Source: Hyphomicrobiales bacterium
Lineage (GTDB): Bacteria; Pseudomonadota; Alphaproteobacteria; Rhizobiales; RI-29
NCBI GenBank assembly: GCA_016125495.1
Contig: WGLQ01000014.1
Location: 124,001 to 188,000 of the forward strand
Reading direction: 5' to 3'
Length of the DNA stretch: 64,000 nucleotides
Shown here: one piece after another, positions 36,497-45,609 of the stretch
Position numbering within the stretch: position 1 is the stretch's first letter
Layout of the letters: the number at the start of each line of letters is the position of its first letter
The notes under the pieces: model-generated
Told to the model about the DNA's origin: nothing
Seen by the model: only the letters and a program-made list of their open reading frames with translations
Database searches by the model: none
Position numbers and translations under genes: made by a program

Positions 36497-36985
36497 ATGA
36501 AATTGCCTGATTGGGCAAAGGCACTGACCAGACTTGCGGCAATCGTCGCCGTGGCTCTCGTTGGCGGCCTCGTTGCCACACCTTCGAATGCGGGTGCGCT
36601 CGCACCCGTTTCCAGCGGCCTGAAGCCGGCGCTCGCCGCCGACACGGCGGGTCTGACTACGGTCGGCTACTACAAGCGCTGGGGCTATCGCTCCCATCGC
36701 CGCGTCTATAGCCGCTACTACAAGCCGCGGGTGCGCTACTATGGTTACTACAAGCCCCGTCGCCACTACTACAGCTACTACAAGCCGCGCCGGCACTACG
36801 GCTACTACAAGACGCGCCGGTATTACGGGTACCACAAGCCCTACCGCCGGCACTACGTGAAGCGGCGCCACTACCCGCACGTGGTCTACCACAAGTATCG
36901 CAAGCACCATGGCCTCGCCGGCTGGCACGTGGGCTATTATCGCCACGGTCATCCGCGGTTGCGGCTTTACGGCGTGCACTGGTGA
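36497..36985 (+). CDS. Exported tyrosine/arginine-rich repeat protein
   Basis: A 162-residue protein. A signal peptide (about residues 10–32, RLAAIVAVALVGGLVATPSNA) predicts export. From residue ~55 the sequence is very rich in Tyr, Arg, Lys and His, with 28 tyrosines in about 110 residues and repeats of YYKPR and related units (GYYKRW, RYYKPR, GYYKPR, SYYKPR, GYYKTR, GYHKPY). It is strongly basic. A ribosome-binding GGAGTGACAAGGA site precedes the ATG. No known catalytic motif. It may be a surface, cell-wall or polyanion-binding protein; function unknown. It is not a shadow, because codon phase and signal peptide agree. Confidence 0.78.
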   Translation: MKLPDWAKALTRLAAIVAVALVGGLVATPSNAGALAPVSSGLKPALAADTAGLTTVGYYKRWGYRSHRRVYSRYYKPRVRYYGYYKPRRHYYSYYKPRRHYGYYKTRRYYGYHKPYRRHYVKRRHYPHVVYHKYRKHHGLAGWHVGYYRHGHPRLRLYGVHW

Positions 36986-37160
36986 TCGCTTGATGGCGCC
37001 CCGACGAGCGACGGGGCCAAGGCAATGGGCGTGGCGGACCGAGGCGAACCGCCACGTGGCAGGACTTCGGAGCTGAAACGATCGGGCGGCGAGCTGGGGA
37101 CGGATCGCCGCCCTCGCCATGTCCAGGGCCCGGCCCGCGCGCTGCTCCTTGACGCGCTGG

Positions 37161-37637
37161 CTACGCGCCGAGCCTCCGGCTCATCATGCGGCCCCGCTTC
37201 TCGAAACGGCAGCGATCATAGAGCTTTGCCACCCTCGCGTTGTTGTCGAGCACTTCGAGGTGCAGGGCATGAACCCCCTCGACGGCCAGACGCCCGCAGA
37301 CCTGCTCGATGAACCATGCCCCGAGCCCTTGTCCGCGCACCTCTGGCGCGACGTAGATTTCGTCGAGGAAAGCATCCCGTCCGCCGAACTCGATGGAATA
37401 ACCCCAGCAAAGTGCGGCATAGCCGGCCGCCCTGCCAGCCCCATCCGCCGGCTCGAGGATCAGAATGACGCCATACTCACGGCTCGTCAGCAGCGTGGCG
37501 ACGGCCCGGTGCTGGGCCGTCGTGTCGCCGAACCCGTCCTCGGCCCAAAAGGCGCGCGCGAGGGCGAGAACGCTGTCGTGATCGGCAAGGCCGGCGTCCC
37601 GCACCCGCCACCCGGTCCCGGACACCGGCCCCGTCAT
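37161..37637 (-). CDS. GNAT family N-acetyltransferase
   Basis: A 158-residue GNAT acetyltransferase. The acetyl-CoA binding motif VRGQGLGAWFIEQV (motif A, Q/RxxGxG/A) is intact, preceded by FLDEIYVAPE and followed by HLEVLDNNARVAKLYDRCRF (motif B), as in RimI-like enzymes. Substrate unknown. Its ATG overlaps the stop of the VapC-type toxin gene by ATGA, so it is translated from the same mRNA as the toxin–antitoxin pair. Confidence 0.9.
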   Translation of the reverse strand: MTGPVSGTGWRVRDAGLADHDSVLALARAFWAEDGFGDTTAQHRAVATLLTSREYGVILILEPADGAGRAAGYAALCWGYSIEFGGRDAFLDEIYVAPEVRGQGLGAWFIEQVCGRLAVEGVHALHLEVLDNNARVAKLYDRCRFEKRGRMMSRRLGA

Positions 37638-38059
37638 GCATCGGCCTCCAGCCAGGGATTGAACACGGCGACCCCCATGGACTCGAAGTTGCCGGTGTTG
37701 CGGGTGACCACCGTCAGCCCGTGCACCAGCGCCGTCGCCCCGATCAAGGCATCACGCTCGGGGCGCGGGTCGGGCACGTGCAGGGCAGCGGCCCGCCGCG
37801 CCACGGCCGTGTCGATCGGGAGGATGCGGGGCTCGTACTCGACGAGAACCTGATCGTCCAGCCACCTGCGGATCCTCGTGGCTTGGCGCCAATCACGCCG
37901 CTCCAGTCGGAGCACGCCGATCTCCAACTCCATGACGGTCATGGCCGACAACCAGAACGTCTCGCAGTCTCGATCGCGTGCCCATCGCCGGACCGAAGGG
38001 TTCCCTGACGTCAATTTGCGCAGCTCGGAGACGACATTCGTATCGAGCAGAAACATCAA
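37634..38059 (-). CDS. vapC: PIN domain toxin, VapC/FitB type
   Basis: A 141-residue PIN-domain ribonuclease toxin. It begins FLLDTNVVSELRK with the first active-site Asp, has conserved Glu in MELEIGVLRLERR, and ends GATALVHGLTVVTRNTGNF, where the third acidic residue Asp is at PERDALIG. The likely target is RNA. It overlaps the antitoxin stop (ATGA) upstream and the GNAT gene downstream. Pair with a Phd-type antitoxin makes it a type II toxin–antitoxin module. Confidence 0.92.
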   Translation of the reverse strand: MMFLLDTNVVSELRKLTSGNPSVRRWARDRDCETFWLSAMTVMELEIGVLRLERRDWRQATRIRRWLDDQVLVEYEPRILPIDTAVARRAAALHVPDPRPERDALIGATALVHGLTVVTRNTGNFESMGVAVFNPWLEADA

Positions 38060-38313
38060 TCAAAATCGACTGGTTGAGCGATTGGACCACGCATCTTCGG
38101 CGGATCGAATTCGATGTCGTCACCGTCCTTCTGGCTGAGTGCCTCGAGGAGGCTCTTGGGGCCACCGGTCAGCCGCCGATACTCCTCGTAGCTCAACAGC
38201 ACATGCGCCGGCCGGCCGCGATCGGTGATGATCACCGGCCCCTTGTCGGCGGCCCTCTTGGCGCCGCCGGCGTCACGGTTGAACTCGCGGCTCGTGATGG
38301 TTGTCGTGGTCAT
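38056..38313 (-). CDS. Phd/YefM-type antitoxin
   Basis: An 85-residue antitoxin beginning MTTTTITSREFNRDAGGAKRAAD and continuing GPVIITDRGRPAHVLLSYEEYRRL, the typical Phd/YefM fold with TITS-x-E/D-x-x-x-x-x-x-x-x-K/A-A. The start at 38313 gives the family length; an in-frame upstream start would add a leader. The C-terminus is likely the toxin-binding segment. It usually autoregulates its operon. First gene of the antitoxin–toxin–GNAT operon. Confidence 0.9.
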   Translation of the reverse strand: MTTTTITSREFNRDAGGAKRAADKGPVIITDRGRPAHVLLSYEEYRRLTGGPKSLLEALSQKDGDDIEFDPPKMRGPIAQPVDFD

Positions 38314-38398
38314 GGTATGGACACCCTGAATTCGGCTCCCATCGCCGAATATAGCGTCCAGCCGGCAGCCCCACAATCCTTGGTAGCAACGTTGCTAC

Positions 38399-39964
38399 CT
38401 ACTCCCACTCGATGGTTCCGGGGGGCTTGGAGGTGACGTCGTAGACGACCCGGTTGACGCCCCGCACGCTATTGATGATCCGCGTCGCGGTGCGCGCCAG
38501 AAAAGCGTGCTCGAAGGCGTAGCTCTCGGCCGTCATGCCGTCCGTCGAGGTCACGGCCCGGAGCGCAAGGACATGCTCGTAGGTGCGCGCATCGCCCATG
38601 ACGCCGACCGTCTGCACCGGCAGCAGCACCGCGAAGGCCTGCCAGATGGCATCGTAGAGGCCGGCCTTGCGGATCTCGTCCAGATAGATGGCGTCCGCCT
38701 TGCGCAGCACGTCGAGTTTTTCGCGCGTGATCGCGCCCGGTACGCGGATGGCAAGGCCCGGCCCCGGAAAGGGGTGGCGGCCAACGAAGGCTTCGGGCAG
38801 TCCCAGTTCGCGGCCGAGCGCGCGCACCTCGTCCTTGAAGAGTTCGCGCAATGGCTCGACCAGTTCGAGGTTCATGCGCTCCGGCAGGCCGCCGACGTTG
38901 TGGTGCGACTTGATGGTGACCGAAGGCCCACCGGTGAACGAGACGCTTTCGATGACGTCCGGATAGAGTGTGCCTTGCGCGAGGAACCGGACGCCACCAA
39001 CCTTGCGGGCCTCCGCCTCGAACACCTCGATGAAGAGCCGGCCGATGGTCTTGCGCTTGACCTCGGGGTCGGCGACGCCATCGAGCGCGGAAAGGAAGGT
39101 GTCGGCGGCTTCCACGTGGACGAGCGGAATGTTGTAGTGGCCACGGAACAGCGAGACGACTTCGTCGGCCTCGCCCGCCCGCATGAGACCGTGGTCGACG
39201 AAGATGCAGGTCAGCCGGTCGCCGATCGCCTCGTGGATGAGGACGGCGGCAACGGCCGAATCGACGCCCCCCGAAAGGCCGCAGATGACGCGCCCCTGCG
39301 GCCCGACCTTCTCGCGGATGCGGGCGATCTCGGTCTCGCGAAAGGCCGCCATGGTCCATGCACCATCACATCCCGCGATGCGGCGAACGAAATTCGCGAT
39401 GAGCCGCCCGCCCGCCGGCGTGTGGACCACCTCAGGATGGAACATCAGTCCGTAGTAGCGCCGCGCCTCGTCGGCGATCGCGGCAAAGGGCGCGTTCTGC
39501 GAGCGGGCAATGACGGAAAATCCCTCGGGCAAGCCGATGACGCGGTCACCATGGCTCATCCAGACCGGCTCGTGCCCACCCGCCTGCCAGACCCCATCGA
39601 GGAAGGGTGAGGCAGCGAGGACCTCGACATCGGCGCGGCCGAACTCGCGGTGGTCGGAGGATTCGACCTTGCCGCCCAAATGCTCGACCATCGCCATCTG
39701 ACCGTAGCAGATGCCGAGCACCGGCAAGCCCGATGCGAAGATCTCCGGTGCCGCGCGGGGGGTGTCCGCCTCGGTGAGGCTCGCCGGCCCGCCCGAGAGG
39801 ATCACACCCCGCGGTGCGAGGCGGGCGAGGCCCTCGGCCGCCTTGGAAAACGGCACGATCTCGCAATAGACTCCGGCCTCGCGCACGCGGCGCGCGATGA
39901 GCTGCGTGACCTGCGAGCCGAAATCGACGATGAGGATGGATTGGGATTCGGGTTGCTCTGCCAT
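38399..39964 (-). CDS. guaA: GMP synthase (glutamine-hydrolysing)
   Basis: A 521-residue enzyme that converts XMP to GMP with glutamine and ATP. The N-terminal class I glutamine amidotransferase domain begins [20 protein letters not shown] and has the catalytic ILGICYGQM-like Cys motif ([13 protein letters not shown]). The ATP-pyrophosphatase domain has the PP-loop [14 protein letters not shown], and the C-terminal dimerisation domain ends [18 protein letters not shown]. The ATG at 39964 gives the standard N-terminus MAEQPESQS. Single gene, minus strand. Confidence 0.98.
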   Translation of the reverse strand: MAEQPESQSILIVDFGSQVTQLIARRVREAGVYCEIVPFSKAAEGLARLAPRGVILSGGPASLTEADTPRAAPEIFASGLPVLGICYGQMAMVEHLGGKVESSDHREFGRADVEVLAASPFLDGVWQAGGHEPVWMSHGDRVIGLPEGFSVIARSQNAPFAAIADEARRYYGLMFHPEVVHTPAGGRLIANFVRRIAGCDGAWTMAAFRETEIARIREKVGPQGRVICGLSGGVDSAVAAVLIHEAIGDRLTCIFVDHGLMRAGEADEVVSLFRGHYNIPLVHVEAADTFLSALDGVADPEVKRKTIGRLFIEVFEAEARKVGGVRFLAQGTLYPDVIESVSFTGGPSVTIKSHHNVGGLPERMNLELVEPLRELFKDEVRALGRELGLPEAFVGRHPFPGPGLAIRVPGAITREKLDVLRKADAIYLDEIRKAGLYDAIWQAFAVLLPVQTVGVMGDARTYEHVLALRAVTSTDGMTAESYAFEHAFLARTATRIINSVRGVNRVVYDVTSKPPGTIEWE

Positions 39965-40022
39965 GCCGAGCCGATAGCGCGGGCATGAAGCGCCGGCAAG
40001 CGCACCGATTGCCCGACCGCTC

Positions 40023-41129
40023 TCAATCCCCGGTTCCGAGCAGTCGGCGCAGCGCCCAGTTCCTGAGAGCGCCCGAAGCGGCGGCCACGCGGATGATCGT
40101 GTTGCGGGCCGCGCGCTTCGACGGGCTGCGCGCCGTGATGAGACCGAAGCCGAAATCGACGAACCCCATGACGCGCCGCGCCTTGGCGATGCGGCGACGC
40201 TCGTAGCCCGCGAAATCACCCGCCACGAGGCTTTCGGCGAAGTCGAAGGCATCGTCGATTCCGAGGTTCATGCCCTGTCCGCCGACCGGCGAGTGGACAT
40301 GGGCGGCATCGCCAGCGAGCCAGAGGCGGCCACGCCCATAGCTGCGGACGCGTCGCTCGGCGAGCGTGAAGTCGTTGCGCCAGGAGATTTCACCGATACC
40401 GACGAAAGCCGCCGCGCGCGCTTCGAGCTCCGGCCCCACGCCGATGATCCGGTGCCGGCCGTCACCGAGCGTGATCATGAACATCGGCGCGCCATCGGCG
40501 CCGAAGAACGCCGCCGCCTCACAGTCCGGCCACGGCCAGTCGAGGACCGCATCGAAGAGCTGCCAGTCGCCGGGATAGGCCTTGCCCTCGAAGGAGAGGC
40601 CGAGCGTGCATCGCGTCAGGCTGTGCGATCCGTCGGCGCCAAGGACGTAGTCGGAGCAGAACGACACCAATCCGGTCGGCGTTTCGGCAACCACGGTCAC
40701 ACCGTCGTCACGCTCCACGATCTCGCACGCCATCGTGCGCCAATGGACAGCGATGCCGAGTTCGCGGAGCCGCTCGACGAGAATGGCTTCCGTGCTGCTC
40801 TGCGGCAACGCCACGATGATCGGCTGGCCCTTGCGGGTCCTGGGCAAGGTGACGACGGCGAGGAGGCGGCCGTCGTCGTACATGCGCACGCGCTCGGGCC
40901 GGGCGGCACGCGCGAGGATGGCAGCGCTCGCCCCGACCGTGGCCAGATGCTCGAGGCTGGCCCGGTTGAGCGCGACGGCCCGCGATTGCTTCACGCTCTC
41001 GCCGTTGCGCTCGAGAACCGTCACGGTCACACCGCGCGTCGCGAGAGCCAGCGCGGCCGAAAGGCCGGTCGGTCCGGCACCGATGATCGTGACGGCTTTC
41101 GCCGGATGGGTCGAGGCCGCGAGCACCAT
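40023..41129 (-). CDS. FAD-dependent monooxygenase (UbiH/PHBH-like)
   Basis: A 368-residue flavoprotein monooxygenase. It has the N-terminal Rossmann motif [21 protein letters not shown], the DG motif in [12 protein letters not shown] and the GD motif [26 protein letters not shown]. These are hallmarks of group A aromatic hydroxylases. Substrate unknown. The start is uncertain: an ATG at 41129 or an in-frame GTG at 41141 or 41126. It lies just upstream of tRNA-Arg on the opposite strand. Confidence 0.92.
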   Translation of the reverse strand: MVLAASTHPAKAVTIIGAGPTGLSAALALATRGVTVTVLERNGESVKQSRAVALNRASLEHLATVGASAAILARAARPERVRMYDDGRLLAVVTLPRTRKGQPIIVALPQSSTEAILVERLRELGIAVHWRTMACEIVERDDGVTVVAETPTGLVSFCSDYVLGADGSHSLTRCTLGLSFEGKAYPGDWQLFDAVLDWPWPDCEAAAFFGADGAPMFMITLGDGRHRIIGVGPELEARAAAFVGIGEISWRNDFTLAERRVRSYGRGRLWLAGDAAHVHSPVGGQGMNLGIDDAFDFAESLVAGDFAGYERRRIAKARRVMGFVDFGFGLITARSPSKRAARNTIIRVAAASGALRNWALRRLLGTGD

Positions 41130-41268
41130 GATCCCTCGCACCTAGCGCGTTGCCACGCGCGTCACAAGGCTCCGAGCGACGGGGCTTGCGCATCGGCGCG
41201 CATGCGTGTAGCAACCTCGTCTCGCCGCGCCACGCGGCGGCGACAGCGGGCGCATGACCGCACGGCCA

Positions 41269-41345
41269 GCACCGGTAGCTCAGCTGGATAGAGCACCAGA
41301 CTACGAATCTGGGGGTCGGGAGTTCGAATCTTCCCCGGTGCGCCA
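41269..41345 (+). tRNA. tRNA-Arg (anticodon ACG)
   Basis: A 77-base cloverleaf: acceptor GCACCGG paired with CCGGTGC, D-arm GCTC-AGCTGGATA-GAGC, anticodon stem CCAGA/TCTGG around loop CTACGAA (anticodon ACG), the TTCGAATC T-loop and an encoded CCA end. ACG reads CGT and, as inosine, CGC and CGA. A gene of foreign appearance begins 162 bases downstream. Confidence 0.97.
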
Positions 41346-41507
41346 ATGAAATCAGCAAGATGATGGCTTGCACTGTCGTAGCGATGCCGCGAACGCGAGA
41401 CCACGCCCCTGTTTTCGTAGTCCCTTGCTATCGCTCGCCATTCGACTTTCGTTAGACTGCATCCATGGACAGCCATCCGCAAGCGACTCGTCGAAGGTGA
41501 GTTTGCC

Positions 41508-42119
41508 ATGGTTTTCGTCAGTACGGCTCCGAGCGACTCTACTCTGATCAAGCACCTTGAAGCCGACATCGTCGAGCGCGAGCCTGAGAAGGCGATTGCT
41601 GCCGTTCGCCGTAGTCAGGTAGGCGAGCCGTTGGATGACGACATGTTCCCGATGAAGATCTGGGGCGACAAGCACGCAAAGCAACTAAAGCGGCTTCCCC
41701 ATCTGTTCAATGCCAACGGCTACTGGTGCATCTCCGAGTTGGCAAAGACGATCATCGAGACGGCAAAGCTGGGTCGAACCGGTATCCGCCCCGTTTCGAT
41801 CTTGCAACGAGACCGAACCACGTCCGTTCCGGGTCGCTACTTCTGTCTCAACATCGCAGAGACCAAAGCTGCTCTCGCCCCGGATGCCTCGCAAGGACTA
41901 CGACGCAACCCCCACGCCAAGGTGGCAATTTTCAATCCACCCTGGGTCATGGGCGAGGGCAGCTTCGCAGTCAGCCGGCTCGCCCTTCAGGGGCCCGAAC
42001 TCTGGCTGGACCCTGCCGCTCAAAGGGTGTTCTTCGTCGCGGGCCGTCTCGGGACGGCGCTCGTCGATTCCGGCATGGCCCAAGCGTTCAGACTGTACTC
42101 ATGCAGGATCGTCGACTGA
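41508..42119 (+). CDS. Putative Imm11/DUF1629-like protein
   Basis: A 203-residue protein resembling the Imm11 (DUF1629) immunity family in pattern: FNANGYWCISELAKTIIETA near residue 70, a Y-FCLN strand (PGRYFCLNIAE), and the C-terminal DPAAQRVFFVAGRLGTALVDSGMAQAFRLY. The family protects against polymorphic toxins. No toxin gene is beside it, so it would be an orphan immunity gene. The ATG has GAAGGTGAG upstream. Lower GC than its surroundings and position next to tRNA-Arg suggest horizontal gain. The family call is by eye and tentative. Confidence 0.6.
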   Translation: MVFVSTAPSDSTLIKHLEADIVEREPEKAIAAVRRSQVGEPLDDDMFPMKIWGDKHAKQLKRLPHLFNANGYWCISELAKTIIETAKLGRTGIRPVSILQRDRTTSVPGRYFCLNIAETKAALAPDASQGLRRNPHAKVAIFNPPWVMGEGSFAVSRLALQGPELWLDPAAQRVFFVAGRLGTALVDSGMAQAFRLYSCRIVD

Positions 42120-42389
42120 CGACGCAATGGATCGCTGGCCGTGGTTCCGTTCGTCCAAATCTACGCTGCGCATTCAATGATATAGGAGTTCGCGCTTTTG
42201 TCGCGCACGGCGCGCCATTGGAATCGATGAAGTAGCGACCCATCGGCATCCGGCCGTGCGCCGGGCTCTTCGGCAAGCTGGGCAAAATCTCTGTCTGCCG
42301 CCACCAGTTCGGTTTCCACCGCCCACGTGACATGCCTTGGCGCGTGGACGGCATCCCGCACCGCACCGCACCGCCCCACACACCACCCC
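42120..42389. other. Gene-poor stretch after the putative immunity gene
   Basis: About 270 bases with no convincing gene. Minus-strand frames run through it but lack ribosome-binding sites and family likeness. It may hold remnants of transferred DNA linked to the immunity-like gene and tRNA-Arg. Confidence 0.4.
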
Positions 42390-42998
42390 TCACGCCCGCA
42401 CCCGGTTGAAGCTTTCCGGGTCGATCGCTTCCTGCGTCGCCGAGACGAAGGTTCGGCGCAAGGCGTTGAGCCGAGCGATGGCATCGCCGCCGGCGGGCGC
42501 GCTCGATCGCGTCAGCCCCGTATCCGCATTCCCCTCCCCGCCCGGCTCCGCGATCTCACGCATCAGGTCGTAGACGGCAACGAGGCAATCGAGGATCGGC
42601 CGGCGCGAACCGCGAAACGCGGCCTCCTTCTCGCGTCCCTTTTCGGGGTCGCGGATGTTCGGGAAATAGAGCCGCCCCTCGTCGATGAGGGCGCTGAGGC
42701 GGCTTCGGAGCGCGATCAGCCGGTCGCCGTCGATGCAGCCGGATAGCCCCCCATTGGCGGCCCCGAGTTTGAGGCGCTCCTCGAACTCGGCGAGCACCTC
42801 GAGGCAGAGCCGCGACCAGGCGATGATGTGATCCTCGCGTTGCAGGCGCAGTTGCCAACGCGAGATGCGCTGCTGGCGCGAGAACACCCAGAGGGAAAGG
42901 AGGAGCGCAGCGAGCGAGAGAAGGGCGGCCAGCGCCTGGCTGATCGCGGCGACGGCATCGATGCGATCGACCAGACCGAGTGCCAGGAACTCACGCAC
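42390..42998 (-). CDS. Small membrane-anchored protein of unknown function
   Basis: A 202-residue protein. A GTG at 42998 follows a GGGAGGG ribosome-binding site and begins VREFLALGLVDRIDAVAA. One N-terminal membrane segment is predicted (AISQALAALLSLAALLLSLWVF), followed by a basic, helical cytoplasmic part (SRQQRISRWQLRLQREDHI) and a region with LRSRLSALIDEGRLYFPNIRDPEKGREKEAAFRG. The last feature, reading FPN-x-R-x5-KG, is reminiscent of small phage- and integron-associated membrane proteins, but I do not recognise a family. It follows the methyltransferase gene by 62 bases. Confidence 0.65.
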   Translation of the reverse strand: MREFLALGLVDRIDAVAAISQALAALLSLAALLLSLWVFSRQQRISRWQLRLQREDHIIAWSRLCLEVLAEFEERLKLGAANGGLSGCIDGDRLIALRSRLSALIDEGRLYFPNIRDPEKGREKEAAFRGSRRPILDCLVAVYDLMREIAEPGGEGNADTGLTRSSAPAGGDAIARLNALRRTFVSATQEAIDPESFNRVRA

Positions 42999-43060
42999 GT
43001 TTCGCCCTCCCTCTGCCTGACCGCGGGTCGGGCCCGACCCGCCGTGGCTCGCCCACCTGC

Positions 43061-43792
43061 TCAGCCCGCGCGCGCCGCCGCGAGGTAGCCGTCGAGCTCG
43101 GCGAACTCGATGAGCCCGAGGCGGCGGTGGTTCTCGACCAGCCAGGAGAACGGCAGGTTGGCGAAATCGAGGCCGGCCGCATCGAGCGGCTCGCTGTTGG
43201 CCGACCGGCGCATGATCGCCGTGCCGTGATCGACCAGCACGATGCGCGTGTCGATGTCCGCTCGCGCCTTCATCTCCGCGATCGCCCGCCAGACGTCGCC
43301 GTTCCAGTAGAACTGCTGGCGCGGCACCTGATGGGCGCCCCAGTCGCGCGGCAGGCAGTCGTGCACACCGATCCAGCCCCCGGGTTCCAGACAATCGAGC
43401 GCATTGAGGATGTCGCGCCGGACCTGGGCGTACTCGTGCAAGCCGTCGATGAAGACGAGATCGAAGGAGAGCGTGTTTCCGGCGAAGAATTCGTCGCTCG
43501 TCATGCGGTGGGTGCCGCCGCGTGCAGGGTCGACGCCGATCTTCGTCGGGCACCAGACCGTGTGAAAGAGCTTGTCGTCCTGGCAACCGATCTCGAGATA
43601 GCGCTTGGCATCGATCCGGTGTGCGATGAGGCCGACGACGGCCCGCCGGTCATAAGGCACGCGCGACCAGTCGAAGTCCAGGCGGCCCGCCTCGGCACGG
43701 GGACCGGCACCGACGAGCCCGGCGAGCTTGCGGCGGGCCCATGTGGCCTCCATCGCTGCGCGCTCGGCCAGAAGCTCACGCAAGCGCCCCAT
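43061..43792 (-). CDS. Class I SAM-dependent methyltransferase
   Basis: A 243-residue methyltransferase of the Methyltransf_24 type. Motif I is RYLEIGCQDDKLF, then KIGVDPARGGTHR (acidic post-I), and LSFDLVFIDGLHEYAQVRRDI, followed by LEPGGWIGVHDCLP. This pattern (D-G-H-Y/E-x-x-V and G-G-x-x-x-x-H-D) is typical of glycosylation-locus methyltransferases. The ATG at 43792 leaves 10 bases after the flippase stop, so the two genes are likely co-transcribed. Substrate unknown; a sugar or polysaccharide is suggested by context. Confidence 0.88.
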   Translation of the reverse strand: MGRLRELLAERAAMEATWARRKLAGLVGAGPRAEAGRLDFDWSRVPYDRRAVVGLIAHRIDAKRYLEIGCQDDKLFHTVWCPTKIGVDPARGGTHRMTSDEFFAGNTLSFDLVFIDGLHEYAQVRRDILNALDCLEPGGWIGVHDCLPRDWGAHQVPRQQFYWNGDVWRAIAEMKARADIDTRIVLVDHGTAIMRRSANSEPLDAAGLDFANLPFSWLVENHRRLGLIEFAELDGYLAAARAG

Positions 43793-43802
43793 GTGCCCCT
43801 CC

Positions 43803-45155
43803 TCAGCTTGTCCCGGCACCACCGCTCCGACCGGCGCCCGGTCTCGCCTCTGGCGCGGCGGCAGACTTGCTCAGCCGCGCCCTGAAAGCAACCAGCGCCG
43901 CGCCGTTCAGCACAAGCAGCGCGAGCCCGCTCGCCCAGACCGCGCCGTCGATGCCAAAGGCGAGGTACCCGGCGGCGACTCCGAGACCCTTGGCCAGCAC
44001 CGCCCCGGAAAGCAACAGCATGGCGACGCGCTCGCCCCCCGTCACGAGGTTGGCATAAAAGAAGAGCCCGACCACGAGGTTCACGGTCTGGAAGGCGGCA
44101 TAAACAACGAGCAGCGGCGCCCCCGCCCGGAACGGCTCGCCCCAGAGCCCCATCAAGCGTTCGGCGAGGAGCCAGACCAACACCATCACCGGACCGGCGA
44201 GCAGCGCCAGCAGCCCCGCATTGCGATGGACGATGGCGCGCACGTCGGCGAGGGCCCCCGCCGCATAGGCCCGCGCGATGCGCGGTGCGACGGGAATGTT
44301 GGCGGCGATCACCAGGTTGCCGATGAGCCCTCCCGTGCGCAGCACGGCGCCGAAGAGCCCGACGTCGGCGGCGCTTGCGAGCAGGCCGAGAACGATCACG
44401 TCGACCCAGCCGAACAGCGCAAAGGCGAGGGCAGCGCCAAAGAACGGTGCGGCCCGCAGCAACATCGCGCGCAAAGGTCGCCCGCCGGGATCATCGCGCC
44501 GGACCGCCATGGCCCCTCCCGCCGCCGCTCCCGTCGCCCGTCGCCAGAGGCCGAAGGCGGCAACGAACGCGAGCCCGTTCGCCGCCAGCAGCAGCCAGCC
44601 GATCGCCCCCGGCGTGAGCCGGCCGGCGAGCGCGAGCGTTCCAGCGAGAGCGAGGAGCAAGAACCACGGCAGCACGTATTGCAGCAGCGCCGACGCCGCC
44701 GGCTGCTGCCAGCCGCGCAAGGCCTCGGCAACGAGAAGTGTGAGCCCCGCCGGAACCACTGCGAGCATCATCACCGGGAGCATCGCCGAAAGCGCGCCCC
44801 CCGCCGATCCGGCAGGGCCGACGAGGCTGGCCACCAAGCCGCAAGCGGCCGCCACCGCGAGCGCCGGCACGGCGAGATTGAAGGCACTCCCGAGGTAGCG
44901 TCGCGCCGCGCCGGGATTCCCGTTCGCGTGGGCGGCCGCGACCTCGCGCACCGCGAGTTGCTCGAGGCCGAGGCGGCCCACTGTCGCCAGCACGATGATC
45001 CAGCCGAGCCCCACCTGGAAAGCGCCCTGCGCCTCGATACCGAGCGTGCGTGCGACGAGGAGATGGGCGGCGAACGCCGTTGCGATACCGGCAGCCTGGA
45101 TGAGGCCCGCCCGAGCGATGGCGAGGGCATCGGCCATCCGCGCGGCCGGGCTCAT
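43803..45155 (-). CDS. Polysaccharide/O-antigen flippase (Wzx/MATE-like)
   Basis: A 450-residue membrane protein with about 12–14 hydrophobic segments, typical of the oligosaccharide flippase (MOP) superfamily, which moves lipid-linked glycans across the inner membrane. Family-like features are the N-terminal helix ARAGLIQAAGIATAFAAHLLVARTLG and GAFQVGLGWIIVLATVGRLGLEQLAVREVAAA. I use the ATG at 45155, preceded by AAGGG nine bases upstream. It is upstream of a methyltransferase gene on the same strand, suggesting a small surface-polysaccharide cluster. Confidence 0.88.
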   Translation of the reverse strand: MSPAARMADALAIARAGLIQAAGIATAFAAHLLVARTLGIEAQGAFQVGLGWIIVLATVGRLGLEQLAVREVAAAHANGNPGAARRYLGSAFNLAVPALAVAAACGLVASLVGPAGSAGGALSAMLPVMMLAVVPAGLTLLVAEALRGWQQPAASALLQYVLPWFLLLALAGTLALAGRLTPGAIGWLLLAANGLAFVAAFGLWRRATGAAAGGAMAVRRDDPGGRPLRAMLLRAAPFFGAALAFALFGWVDVIVLGLLASAADVGLFGAVLRTGGLIGNLVIAANIPVAPRIARAYAAGALADVRAIVHRNAGLLALLAGPVMVLVWLLAERLMGLWGEPFRAGAPLLVVYAAFQTVNLVVGLFFYANLVTGGERVAMLLLSGAVLAKGLGVAAGYLAFGIDGAVWASGLALLVLNGAALVAFRARLSKSAAAPEARPGAGRSGGAGTS

Positions 45156-45198
45156 CCGGTGCAACCCTTGCCGATCGCGGGCCGTATGGCGAACCGGC

Positions 45199-45609
45199 TC
45201 ACGAGTTCGCGCACGCCGTGCATCGTCCTTTGAGCTCGATCGTGGCCCCCTCGAGCCGCATTCCGGCGCGCTCTGCGAGCTTTCCCGCGAGCGCCAGCAG
45301 ATCGGCGTCGGTGAATTCCGTCACCCGCCCGCAGGCCGTGCAGATGACGAAGGCCGCCAGATTGCGCACCTCGCATTCCGGATGGCTGCACGCGATGAAG
45401 GCATTGAGGCTTTCGATGCGATGCACGAGCCCGGCGCGCTGGAGCTTGTCGAGGGCGCGGTAGACCTGTGGCGGCGCGCGCAGCCCATCGCCGCGCAGCG
45501 CTTCGAGAATGGCATAGGCGCCGAGCGGGGTACCGGCATCCGCGAGCGTCGTCAGCACCAGGCGCTCGTTGCGCGTCAGCGTCGCCTCGCCAGGATGCGC
45601 CTCGCTCAT
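45199..45609 (-). CDS. zur: Zinc uptake regulator (Fur family)
   Basis: A 136-residue Fur-family repressor of the zinc type. The helix-turn-helix region has LRAPPQVYRALDKLQRAGLVHRIESLNAFIAC, and metal sites use ACSHPECEVRNLAAFVICTACGRVTEF with paired cysteines CSHPEC and CTAC, and a tail CTACANS. Its gene is the last of znuC-znuB-zur, overlapping znuB by four bases. With zinc bound, Zur represses znu genes; a Zur-type box lies in the divergent intergenic region. Confidence 0.93.
   Translation of the reverse strand: MSEAHPGEATLTRNERLVLTTLADAGTPLGAYAILEALRGDGLRAPPQVYRALDKLQRAGLVHRIESLNAFIACSHPECEVRNLAAFVICTACGRVTEFTDADLLALAGKLAERAGMRLEGATIELKGRCTACANS

Noticed and set aside
42161-42484. A minus-strand frame with ETELVAADRDFAQL, faintly like the C-terminus of a PIN domain
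   Set aside because: The resemblance is short, other PIN motifs are missing, the frame overlaps the end of a supported gene and there is no ribosome-binding site. At most a remnant.
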